From the NCBI GenBank assembly GCA_910587675.1, contig CAJUMU010000011.1, forward strand, positions 1 to 60,552: a DNA stretch of 60,552 bases. Direction: 5' to 3'. Under the pieces are notes generated by a model that did not search any database, had not been told where the DNA came from, and worked only from the letters and a program-made list of their open reading frames with translations. Of the stretch, positions 52,285 to 60,316 are shown piece by piece. The position numbers and the translations under genes are program-made. Numbering within the stretch: position 1 is the first letter of the stretch; each line of letters opens with the position of its first letter. The stretch is from an uncultured Alistipes sp. GTDB taxonomy: Bacteria > Bacteroidota > Bacteroidia > Bacteroidales > Rikenellaceae.

Positions 52285-53379
52285 TTATCCTGCATACCGT
52301 TTCAGCAACTCCAGCATTTTGCGATCGAGTTTGTGGCCCTTATAGTTCTCGTATTTCACGTCGCGTCGGCCGCTGTCCAGCACGCCGAACGAGCCCGAGA
52401 GATTCCATAGCGACCATCCCCATCCTCTCTCCTCGAATATGTCGAACTGGTCTTCGAGCCACGCCAACGCCACGTCGTGGGGCGTGCGGTTGTGGCATCC
52501 GAACTCCCCGATATGAACTCGTCCGCCCTTCGCGATCCACGGTTGCCAGTTGCGGTCGAGCGTCTCGCGCAGCCACTCCTTGTCGTATGTCTTGCCGTTC
52601 TCGACGAACGGCCATCCGAGTTTGTCTTCGGGGAAATACATCGGGCCGTCGCCATAGACCCAGTTGGCGGCATAGTGCGATATGAGCATCGGTTGATATC
52701 CGCGGCCGCTCTGTATTATGTCGGGCACGTCCGCGAGGCTCATCAACGGACGGTTGCCGACATCCAGCCCGTCGACGATGATGGTACGGCGTCGGCTCAC
52801 GGCGCGAATTTCGTCGATTAGGCGTCGCGCGACGCGGTCGTAAGCCGCGTCGGCCACCGACGGTGCTTCGTTGATGAGGTTGAAACTGAGCCTGCTCGAC
52901 GGACACGACTCGTACCGCTCGGCGAAGAGGCGCCAATGGTATGCGCAGGCCTCCAGAGCGTCGTCGTCCTCGAACAGATTCTTTTCGCCGTGCGGCGGGT
53001 TGATGCAGTACCCGGGAACGCGATGGAAATTCAGGTTTATGTGTATGCCGTATCGACGTCCCAGCTCCACCGCGCGGTCGATCTCTTTCAGACACTTCTC
53101 GTCTGCCCGATACCAGTCGTCCTCGCTGCTCCAGCACCAGTACGACAGCGGTATGCGCGCGAAGTTGAAGCCCCACTCCGCCATTATCTCGAAATCGGAC
53201 TCCGCGAAGGGTGTCTGGTAGTCGGGATTGAATTTGTTGAGCAGATTGAAGCCTTTCCATAATTTTTTCTTGCCGGCGGGCGCGGCCGACAGATTCGTGT
53301 CGCGCAGCAGGGTTGTCGTGGTCGCAGCGCCGACGATGCGGATAAAATCGCGGCGGGTAATGTTCTTGTCGAGTCTCAT
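52285..53379 (-). CDS. Family 5 glycoside hydrolase (endoglucanase-like), Tat-type signal
   Basis: 364 residues. The N-terminus has a twin-arginine signal (ITRRDFIRIVGAATTTTLL). The GH5 barrel shows ARIPLSYW, the acid/base Glu171 in FNLINEAP and the nucleophile Glu292 in HIGEFGC. It hydrolyses beta-glucan-type linkages, but GH5 is broad and the exact substrate cannot be read off. Monocistronic, flanked by family A repeats on both sides. Confidence 0.85.
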   Translation of the reverse strand: MRLDKNITRRDFIRIVGAATTTTLLRDTNLSAAPAGKKKLWKGFNLLNKFNPDYQTPFAESDFEIMAEWGFNFARIPLSYWCWSSEDDWYRADEKCLKEIDRAVELGRRYGIHINLNFHRVPGYCINPPHGEKNLFEDDDALEACAYHWRLFAERYESCPSSRLSFNLINEAPSVADAAYDRVARRLIDEIRAVSRRRTIIVDGLDVGNRPLMSLADVPDIIQSGRGYQPMLISHYAANWVYGDGPMYFPEDKLGWPFVENGKTYDKEWLRETLDRNWQPWIAKGGRVHIGEFGCHNRTPHDVALAWLEDQFDIFEERGWGWSLWNLSGSFGVLDSGRRDVKYENYKGHKLDRKMLELLKRYAG

Positions 53380-53535
53380 GGCGGTTGGGTTTTATGTCGA
53401 AGATATGCGTAAGTCGAGCGCAAAAGCGAATTCGTTTGCGGCTTTGCCGAGGCGAAGTATCTAAGGTTAAGCCAAAGATAGGCATTTTCGGCGAAAAAAA
53501 GAGGGGGATGGAATGTAAAAAACTCGACAACATTT

Positions 53536-53630
53536 CGCCATCGCGATGCGATGGCGGCAGTTCGCCGCCGCCCCCACGCGGCGGACTGCAACTCGCCGAA
53601 GCTCGCGCAGCCCTCCGCCGTCGGCGAACA
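53536..53630 (-). repeat. Dispersed structured repeat, family A copy 4 (inverted)
   Basis: On the minus strand TGTTCGCCGACGGCGGAGG, GAGTTGCAGTCCGCCGC, GGCGGCGGCGAACTGC and a terminal 9-bp hairpin CGCCATCGC / GCGATGGCG (53536-53556). Located in the 330-bp gap between the GH5 start and the clpB end; the rest of that gap (53380-53535, 53631-53709) shows no gene. Confidence 0.8.
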
Positions 53631-53709
53631 GCAGCCGAGGCTGCAGATATCGAAAAAAATGCACCGACATAATTATCGGTGCATCTCTTGTTGTCGTGCG
53701 TCACGGCCT

Positions 53710-56313
53710 TTAGTTCGAGAATGTCAGACTCTCGCCATCGGCATCTATTCGGATGGGGCGTTCGCGGTCGACCTCGCCCGCGAGAATCCGTTTCGAAAGG
53801 TCGTTTATGACCTCGCGCTGAATGACTCTCTTTACGGGACGCGCGCCGTACATCGGGTCGTACCCCAACCGCGCCATAAGCTCTTTGGCCGCGGCGGTGT
53901 ATTCGAGGCGTATGCCGTTCTCGGCGAGTATGCGGCGTATGCCGTTCATCTGTATGTCGACGATCTTTTCTATGTCGCGTCTGGTGAGCGGCTCGAACAT
54001 CACGATCTCGTCTATGCGGTTCAGGAACTCGGGCTTGAGCTGCTGTTTCAGCATCTCTATGACGTCGCGCCGCGTGCGTTCCACCACCTCGTCCGATACC
54101 CGCTCGCCGTCGAAGGCGCGCGAGAAGTTCTCCTGAATGATCTGCGAACCCATGTTCGAGGTCATGATTATGATCGTGTTGCGGAAATCGACCGTGCGGC
54201 CCTTGTTGTCGGTCAGGCGGCCGTCGTCGAGCACCTGCAACAGAATGTTGAACACATCGGGATGAGCCTTCTCGATCTCGTCGAGCAACACCACCGAATA
54301 GGGCTTGCGTCTTACCGCCTCGGTGAGCTGCCCGCCCTCGTCGTAACCGACGTATCCCGGGGGCGCTCCCACCAGACGCGATACGCTGTGCCGCTCCTGA
54401 TACTCGCTCATGTCGATTCGCGTCATCATCGAGTCGTCGTTGAACAGAAATTCGGCCAAGGCCTTCGCCAGCTCGGTCTTGCCGACGCCCGTGGTGCCGA
54501 GGAATATGAACGATCCGATGGGCTTGCGCGAGTCGTTCAACCCCGCGCGCGAGCGGCGCACGGCATCCGATATCACCTCTATGGCGTGCTGCTGACCCAC
54601 CACGCGCTTATGCAGCTCGTCCTCCATGTGGAGCAGTTTTTCGCGCTCCGAGGCCAGCATGCGCTGCACGGGGATGCCCGTCCACCGCGAAACCACCTCG
54701 GCTATGTCCTGCGAATCCACCTCCTCCTTTATCATCGCGTCGCCGCCAGCCGAGGTCAGCCGCAGCTGCTCCTGCAGGGCGTCGATCTGCTTCTCGGCCT
54801 CGACGATCTTGCCGTAACGTATCTCGGCCACCTTGCCGTAATCGCCCTGACGCTCGGCCTGCTGCGCCTCGACCTTCAGACGCTCGATCGAATCCTTGTT
54901 CGACTGTATCTTCTGCAACAGATCGCGCTCGCCCTGCCATTTGGCACGCAAGGCCGACTCCTTGGATTTGAGTTCCTCTATCTCGCGCGTCAGGTTCTCG
55001 ACGCGCTGTTCGTCGTTCTCGCGGCGTATCGCCTCGCGTTCGATCTCGAGCTGGCGGATGCGGCGGTCGAGGTTGTCGATATCCTCGGGAACGGAGTTCA
55101 TCTCCAGACGCAGGTGCGCCGCCGCCTCGTCGATGAGGTCGATGGCCTTGTCGGGCAGGAATCGCGAGGTTATGTAGCGGTGCGACAGCTCCACGGCCGA
55201 GATGATCGCCTCGTCCTTGATGCGCACCTGATGGTGGTTCTCGTAACGCTCCTTGAGTCCTCGCAGGATCGATATGGCATCTTCGGTGGTAGGCTCGTCG
55301 ACCATCACTTTCTGGAAACGACGCTCCAGAGCCTTGTCCTGCTCGAAATATTTCTGAAACTCGTCGAGGGTCGTGGCTCCTATGGTGCGCAGCTCGCCGC
55401 GCGCCAAGGCGGGCTTGAGTATGTTGGCCGCATCCATCGCGCCGTTGCTCTTGCCCGCGCCGACCAGAGTGTGTATCTCGTCGATGAAGAGAAGTATCTC
55501 GCCGTCGCTGGCTATGACCTCCTGCACGACGCCCTTCAGACGCTCCTCGAACTCGCCTTGGTACTTCGCGCCCGCCACCAGCGCGCCCATGTCGAGCGAG
55601 AATATTACCTTCGATTTCAGATTCTCGGGCACGTCGCCGTTCACTATTCGGTGGGCTATTCCCTCGGCGATGGCCGTCTTGCCGATGCCTGCTTCGCCGA
55701 CCAGAATAGGGTTGTTCTTGGTGCGGCGCGAAAGGATTTGCAACACGCGGCGGATCTCCTCGTCGCGGCCGATTACGGGGTCGAGTTTGCCGTTGCGCGC
55801 CTGCTCGTTGAGGTTTACGGCATACTTGCCCAGTGCGTTGAACTCCTGCGAAGCCGTCTGCGAATCGACCGTCGAGCCGCGGCGGAAAGCGCGGATGGCC
55901 TCCGTAAGCTCCTTTTCGGTCGCGCCGTTGCGTTTGAGCACGTCGGCCGCCGCGCCGCGCTCGGCCACGAGGGCCAGCAGCAGATGCTCTACCGAAGCGT
56001 ATTTGTCGTTGAAGTTGCGGGTGAAGTCGACGGCCTTCTGAATGACCTTCGAAGTGTCTGCCGAGAAATATTGCTCGCCGTTGCCGCCCGAAACGCGCGG
56101 CAGAGCCTCCAATGCCTTGCGGACCTCCTCGCGCAGCGAACGCGCGTTCACTCCGACTCGCCCCAGCAGAAAGGCGGACAGCGAATCGTCTTCGGCTATT
56201 AACGCGCTCAGCAGGTGCATCGGCTCCACGGCCTGCTGCCCGCGCTCCTTGGCGAGCGACACCGCTCCCTGCAACGCCTCTTGTGCCTTGATCGTTAACG
56301 AATTGATGTTCAT
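53710..56313 (-). CDS. clpB: ATP-dependent disaggregase ClpB
   Basis: 867 residues. Clp N-domain (1-145), first AAA+ module with Walker A GEAGIGKT and GATTLDEFQKYFE, the coiled-coil middle domain (about 405-530) that distinguishes ClpB from ClpA/C, and the second AAA+ module with GTTGVGKTELAKALAE and a sensor-2 region. It resolubilises aggregated proteins with DnaK. The Clp N-domain repeats (EALQGAVSLAKERG, AVDFTRNFNDKYASVEHLLLAL) are intact. Monocistronic. Confidence 0.96.
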   Translation of the reverse strand: MNINSLTIKAQEALQGAVSLAKERGQQAVEPMHLLSALIAEDDSLSAFLLGRVGVNARSLREEVRKALEALPRVSGGNGEQYFSADTSKVIQKAVDFTRNFNDKYASVEHLLLALVAERGAAADVLKRNGATEKELTEAIRAFRRGSTVDSQTASQEFNALGKYAVNLNEQARNGKLDPVIGRDEEIRRVLQILSRRTKNNPILVGEAGIGKTAIAEGIAHRIVNGDVPENLKSKVIFSLDMGALVAGAKYQGEFEERLKGVVQEVIASDGEILLFIDEIHTLVGAGKSNGAMDAANILKPALARGELRTIGATTLDEFQKYFEQDKALERRFQKVMVDEPTTEDAISILRGLKERYENHHQVRIKDEAIISAVELSHRYITSRFLPDKAIDLIDEAAAHLRLEMNSVPEDIDNLDRRIRQLEIEREAIRRENDEQRVENLTREIEELKSKESALRAKWQGERDLLQKIQSNKDSIERLKVEAQQAERQGDYGKVAEIRYGKIVEAEKQIDALQEQLRLTSAGGDAMIKEEVDSQDIAEVVSRWTGIPVQRMLASEREKLLHMEDELHKRVVGQQHAIEVISDAVRRSRAGLNDSRKPIGSFIFLGTTGVGKTELAKALAEFLFNDDSMMTRIDMSEYQERHSVSRLVGAPPGYVGYDEGGQLTEAVRRKPYSVVLLDEIEKAHPDVFNILLQVLDDGRLTDNKGRTVDFRNTIIIMTSNMGSQIIQENFSRAFDGERVSDEVVERTRRDVIEMLKQQLKPEFLNRIDEIVMFEPLTRRDIEKIVDIQMNGIRRILAENGIRLEYTAAAKELMARLGYDPMYGARPVKRVIQREVINDLSKRILAGEVDRERPIRIDADGESLTFSN

Positions 56314-56494
56314 GATATTCTCTGTTTTGTTAATTGTTTCGCATTTATCCGTTAACGTCGCAAATCCTTTGCCATGAGGCCGAATCGGACAGTTTTAACC
56401 GTTGCTGTCATGTTTTGGCAGGTTCCGTGTGCCAATTTCCGACATTGTGGCAGAACGCGCATTTATATATATGTATATATGGGTGCAAACGAAA
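56314..56494. other. Gap upstream of clpB
   Basis: No gene. Contains an alternating AT stretch (56462-56480). I could not identify a clean promoter or heat-shock element. Confidence 0.4.
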
Positions 56495-56519
56495 AAGCCG
56501 CCCCGAATCGGGACGGCTT
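56495..56519 (-). terminator. Terminator of the acyltransferase gene
   Basis: Near-perfect 11-bp stem AAGCCG(C/T)CCCG (one mismatch); on the minus strand followed by TTTTCGTTTG, 26 bp after the stop codon. Confidence 0.75.
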
Positions 56520-56544
56520 GGTGATATTCGGTTCCTCCGAGAGG

Positions 56545-57816
56545 TTATCGAACCTTGAACTCGGGGTCGGCCTTCAGCGGAATGGGCATCGAGCGGTAGT
56601 AACCCGCCTCGAACTTGTCGCGCACCGCCTTGAAGGCGTTGATTGTATACTCCACGTCCTCCATCGTGTGGGCCGCGGTGGGGATCACGCGAAGGATGAT
56701 CTCGCCCTTGGGGATGACGGGATAGATTACGATCGAGCAAAACAGAGAGTGGTTCTCGCGCAGATCGACGATGAGGTTGGTGCCCTCCTCGTTGCCGCCC
56801 TTCATGTAGATGGGGGTGACGGGCGACTGCGTGACGCCGATGTCGAATCCGTTCTCCTTCAGACCGCTCTGGAGAGCGTTGGTTATCTCCCACAGCTTCT
56901 GCTGGTACTCGGGGTGGTTGCGGATGAGCTCCATACGCTTCAGCGCGCCGATAACCATAGGCATGGGCAGCGACTTGGCATAGAGCTGCGAACGCATGTT
57001 GTAGCGGAACAGGTTGATGAGCCAGCGCGGACCGCTCACGAAAGCGCCGATACCGGCCATCGACTTGGCGAAGGTGTTGAACAACACGTCCACCTCGTCC
57101 ACCACGCCGAAGTGCGCCGCGGTGCCTCGGCCGCCCGGGCCCATCGTGCCGAATCCGTGTGCGTCGTCGACGAGCAGACGGAAATTGAAGTCCTTCTTGG
57201 CCTTGACGATGACGTCCAGAAAGCCCAGATCGCCCTTCATGCCGAACACGCCCTCGGTGATTACCAGTACGCCGCCTTTCTGCTCGTCGGCCAGCTCGGT
57301 GGCGTGCTTGAGTTGCAGACGCAGCGACTCCTCGTTATTGTGGGCGTATACGAAACGCTTGCCCTTGTGCATGCGCAGACCGTCGATGATGCAGGCGTGA
57401 GCCTCGGCGTCGTAAACCACCACGTCGCGCGGGGTGAGCAGGCAGTCGATGATCGAGATCATGCCCTGATATCCGAAGTTGAGCAGGAAAGCGTCCTCCT
57501 TGCCGACGAACTCGGCCAGCTCGCGCTCCAGCTGCTCGTGGTATTTGGTTTGGCCGCTCATCATTCGGGCGCCCATCGGGGCCGCCATGCCGAACTCGGC
57601 CGCGCCCGCGGCGTCGGCCTTGCGCACCTCGGGGTGGTTGGCCAGCCCCAGATAGTTGTTCAAGCTCCAGTTGAGCATCATTTTACCGCGGAAACGCATG
57701 TGGGGACCCAGCTCGCCCTCCAACTTGGGGAATGCGAAATAGCCGTGCACCAGCTGCATGTACTGGCCGATGGGGCCGCCCGCATTCTTCTCCAGTCTTT
57801 CGAAAATATCTACCAT
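56545..57816 (-). CDS. PLP-dependent alpha-oxoamine synthase; candidate sulfonolipid (capnine) first enzyme
   Basis: 423 residues of the alpha-oxoamine synthase family (serine palmitoyltransferase, 2-amino-3-oxobutyrate CoA-ligase, AONS). The PLP-binding region has LLVDDAHGFGTMG (Asp217/218, His220) and the Schiff-base lysine in NTFAKSMAGIG (Lys251). An unusual N-terminal extension (GQYMQLVHGYFAFPKLEGELG) and MGARMMSGQ replace the usual motifs; this form is shared with flavobacteria. In Alistipes-like bacteria the cysteate:acyl-ACP transferase SulA of sulfonolipid synthesis belongs to this family, so that is a reasonable candidate; a glycine or serine acceptor is the alternative. Confidence 0.72.
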   Translation of the reverse strand: MVDIFERLEKNAGGPIGQYMQLVHGYFAFPKLEGELGPHMRFRGKMMLNWSLNNYLGLANHPEVRKADAAGAAEFGMAAPMGARMMSGQTKYHEQLERELAEFVGKEDAFLLNFGYQGMISIIDCLLTPRDVVVYDAEAHACIIDGLRMHKGKRFVYAHNNEESLRLQLKHATELADEQKGGVLVITEGVFGMKGDLGFLDVIVKAKKDFNFRLLVDDAHGFGTMGPGGRGTAAHFGVVDEVDVLFNTFAKSMAGIGAFVSGPRWLINLFRYNMRSQLYAKSLPMPMVIGALKRMELIRNHPEYQQKLWEITNALQSGLKENGFDIGVTQSPVTPIYMKGGNEEGTNLIVDLRENHSLFCSIVIYPVIPKGEIILRVIPTAAHTMEDVEYTINAFKAVRDKFEAGYYRSMPIPLKADPEFKVR

Positions 57817-57989
57817 ATTTTTAAGTTGATTGAGTTATGTCGTCGCTTGCAATCGGTTTAAATTATACAAAAGTATAAAAAATTCGCATACCGTGTCGTC
57901 GTGAGGCGCCCAAATGGCTCCTCGGGGCGCGAAAAATAGGTATTTATACTTACCGAGCGCAAAAACACGCGCCGAATTGACGGCGTCGG

Positions 57990-58020
57990 TTGCGAGATAC
58001 GGGATTTTTTCATATCTTCG
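57990..58020 (+). promoter_or_regulatory. Weak promoter candidate of pyrH
   Basis: TATCTTCG (58013-58020) differs from TAnnTTTG at one position; TTGC at 57990-57993 lies 19 bp upstream. The rest of the 230-bp gap shows nothing. Confidence 0.4.
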
Positions 58021-58046
58021 CAAGGAGATAAACAGAACTCGTCACT

Positions 58047-58757
58047 ATGAAATATAACAGAATCCTTCTGAAACTGAGCGGAGAATCGCTTCAGGGCGAA
58101 CAGAAATACGGCATTTCGACCGATGTGCTCCGATCGTACGCCGCGCAGATCAAGGCCGCCGCGGCCTCGGGCGTGCAGATTGGCATCGTTATTGGCGGAG
58201 GCAACATATTCCGCGGCATGCAAGGCGTGGGGCGCGGCTTCGACCGTGTGAAAGGCGACCAGATGGGTATGCTCGCCACCATCGTCAACTCGCTGGCCTT
58301 GCAGTCGGCGTTGGAGGCCGACGGAGTCAAGACCAAGGTGCTCACGTCGATACGCATGGAGCCGATAGGCGAATACTACTCCAAGGCGCGCGCCATCGAG
58401 TACCTCGAGGCGGGCTATGTGGTCATCATCGGCGGCGGCACGTCTAATCCCTACTTCTCGACCGACACGGCATCGGCCCTGCGCGGCATCGAGATCGAGG
58501 CCGACGTGATGTTCAAGGGCACCCGTGTCGACGGCGTTTACACGGCCGATCCCGAGAAGGATCCCTCGGCCGAGAAGTTCGACCGCATCACTTTCGACGA
58601 GGTCTACACGCGCAACCTCAAGGTGATGGATATGACCGCTTTCACCCTCTGCAAGGAGAACGGATTGGATATAATCGTGTTCGACATGGACACCGAAGGC
58701 AATCTGCAAAAGGTGCTCGACGGCGAGGCTATCGGAACGCTGGTTTGCAAGGAGTGA
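58047..58757 (+). CDS. pyrH: UMP kinase
   Basis: 236-residue hexameric bacterial UMP kinase (amino-acid-kinase fold): LLKLSGESLQG near the start, IVIGGGNIFRG (about 46-56), VVIIGGGTSNPYFSTDTASALR, and a typical C-terminal VFDMDTEGNLQKVLDGEAIGTLV. Catalyses UMP to UDP. It begins the pyrH-tlpA-frr run; pyrH and frr are normally neighbours in bacteria, here with one gene between them. Confidence 0.96.
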   Translation: MKYNRILLKLSGESLQGEQKYGISTDVLRSYAAQIKAAAASGVQIGIVIGGGNIFRGMQGVGRGFDRVKGDQMGMLATIVNSLALQSALEADGVKTKVLTSIRMEPIGEYYSKARAIEYLEAGYVVIIGGGTSNPYFSTDTASALRGIEIEADVMFKGTRVDGVYTADPEKDPSAEKFDRITFDEVYTRNLKVMDMTAFTLCKENGLDIIVFDMDTEGNLQKVLDGEAIGTLVCKE

Positions 58758-58840
58758 CGCCGCTTCGCCTGCGGCGCGGGCGCTCGACAGACGATAAAAC
58801 GGCGCGAGACTCGGCAGTCTGCGCATAAAACGATAAGATT

Positions 58841-59395
58841 ATGAAAAACATTCTTTCATGCCGCAAGGCATACATCATGGCGGCGCTCGCGGCGTTGCTC
58901 TCGATAGCGATCCCCTCTGCCGCCTCGGCGCAGGGCGCGAACGACGACATCGTCGCCTCTACTATCCTCAAGCAGGGCGACGCTGCGCCCGACTTCACCG
59001 TCGACGCGCTCGACGGCGCGAAGGTCCGGCTCTCGACGCTGAAGGGCAAGGTCGTGCTGGTAAACTTCTGGGCGACATGGTGCCCGCCGTGCCGCGAGGA
59101 GCTCAAGCACGTGCAGAAGGAGATCATCGACCGCTTCGCGGGCAAGGATTTCGTGTTCATGCCCATATCGCGCGGCGAGAAACCCTCGGTGGTGGAGTCT
59201 TTCATGGCCAAGATGGGATATACGTTCCCCGTGTACGTCGACCCGAAGCAGGAGGTGTTCAAACTCTTCGCCACGAACTACATCCCGCGCAACTTCCTCA
59301 TCGGCAAGGATGGCAAGGTGAAGTACGTGTCGGTGGGTTACGACGCCAAGGAGTTCGCCAAGCTGATCGAGGCCATCGAGCGGGAGTTGAAATAA
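58841..59395 (+). CDS. TlpA/ResA-like exported thioredoxin
   Basis: 184 residues with a signal peptide (hydrophobic core IMAALAALLSIAIPSAASA, cleavage after ASA near 30). The redox motif WCPPC is at residues 80-84 in VVLVNFWATWCPPC, with the cis-Pro segment NYIPRNFLIG. It transfers reducing equivalents to periplasmic disulfides. It sits between pyrH and frr, 83 bp and 60 bp away, which is not the usual arrangement of that pair. Confidence 0.88.
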   Translation: MKNILSCRKAYIMAALAALLSIAIPSAASAQGANDDIVASTILKQGDAAPDFTVDALDGAKVRLSTLKGKVVLVNFWATWCPPCREELKHVQKEIIDRFAGKDFVFMPISRGEKPSVVESFMAKMGYTFPVYVDPKQEVFKLFATNYIPRNFLIGKDGKVKYVSVGYDAKEFAKLIEAIERELK

Positions 59396-59455
59396 CGGCG
59401 CGGTTGGGCCACCCCCGTCGACCCGAACGGAAAGAAATTTTAAGCAATAACTACT

Positions 59456-60013
59456 ATGGATACTAAAACGATTATCAGTGAGGCTACCGACCGCATGAAA
59501 CGCACGGTCGACCACCTCGACGAAGAACTCGCCAACATTCGCGCAGGCAAGGCTTCGACCAATGTGCTCAACAGCGTCATGGTCGAATATTACGGTTCGC
59601 AGACCCCCGTGTCGGGCGTCGCCAGCGTCACCGTGCCCGATGCGCGCACCATTCTCATACAGCCGTGGGACAAGAACATGATCCGCATGATCGAAAAGGC
59701 GATCCTCGACTCGAACATCGGTCTTACGCCCTCCAACAACGGCGAGCAGATACGTTTGTCGATTCCGCCCCTTACCGAGGAGCGCCGTAAGGAGCTCGTG
59801 AAGCAGGTGCGCGGTGCGGGCGAAACGGCCCGCATAAGTCTCCGCAACGCGCGTCGCGATGCCGTCGAGGCTTTCAAGAAGGCCCAGAAAGAGGGTATGC
59901 CCGAGGATGAGGCGAAGGACGGCGAGGCTCAGGCGCAGAAACTTCTGGAGAAGTATTCGAAGCAGCTCGACACGTTGATGGATACCAAGGAGAAAGAGAT
60001 CATGACCGTCTGA
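59456..60013 (+). CDS. frr: Ribosome recycling factor
   Basis: 185 residues with the family pattern: helical domain start MDTKTIISEATDRMKRTVDHL, RAGKASTNVLNSVMVEYYGS, then ARTILIQPWDKNMI, and helical C-terminus with RISLRNARRDAVEAFKKAQ. Separates the post-termination ribosome together with EF-G. Last gene before a strong terminator. Confidence 0.95.
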   Translation: MDTKTIISEATDRMKRTVDHLDEELANIRAGKASTNVLNSVMVEYYGSQTPVSGVASVTVPDARTILIQPWDKNMIRMIEKAILDSNIGLTPSNNGEQIRLSIPPLTEERRKELVKQVRGAGETARISLRNARRDAVEAFKKAQKEGMPEDEAKDGEAQAQKLLEKYSKQLDTLMDTKEKEIMTV

Positions 60014-60034
60014 TCCGCGCTCCGATTATGTTTT

Positions 60035-60071
60035 CGTCCGCCCGACTTTTTTTTTCGGGCGGACGTTTTTT
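60035..60071 (+). terminator. Terminator of the pyrH-frr unit
   Basis: 11-bp perfect stem CGTCCGCCCGA / TCGGGCGGACG with a 9-base loop, then T6. Confidence 0.9.
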
Positions 60072-60087
60072 ATCGGGGCATGCGACT

Positions 60088-60258
60088 CGCCGAAGATAGG
60101 TTTTGTCAATAATTCACACGCGCCAGCACACCGCTCCGCGGTGTTATCTTCGGCGGCTTTTATTCGGGCAGCAGCCTGCGGAGACCGCGAGAATGAGCTA
60201 TGCGAATAGCGGGCCTCCGCGGGGCGAAGGCTGCGGCCCGCGCGGTTCTTCGAACCGC
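60088..60258 (+). repeat. Dispersed repeat block: family C arms and family B copy 2
   Basis: CGCCGAAGATA (60088-60098) and TATCTTCGGCG (60145-60155) form an inverted repeat matching the one at 729-779. 60164-60245 is the family B element (CGGGCAGCAGCCTGCGGAGA ... GGCTGCGGCCCGCGCG), an inverted copy of 6328-6413. It ends in hairpin GCGGTTC / GAACCGC (60242-60258), nearly identical to the tail of family A copy 2 (28089-28105), so tail hairpins are shared between families. Confidence 0.75.
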
Positions 60259-60286
60259 AATACCTTTAATACATAATTAAGATATA

Positions 60287-60316
60287 CGTTACCTTTTGCG
60301 CGGCCAAAAGGTAACG
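60287..60316. repeat. 12-bp perfect inverted repeat
   Basis: CGTTACCTTTTG (60287-60298) and CAAAAGGTAACG (60305-60316) around CGCGGC. No T-tract; it looks like a repeat palindrome rather than a terminator. Confidence 0.6.

Noticed and set aside
14021..53630. CRISPR array
   Set aside because: The repeated elements are 13-24 kb (and once 1.3 kb) apart, longer than CRISPR repeats, in both orientations, with no spacers or cas genes.
53551..56202. 883-codon plus-strand frame opposite clpB
   Set aside because: Antisense shadow that begins inside a family A repeat.
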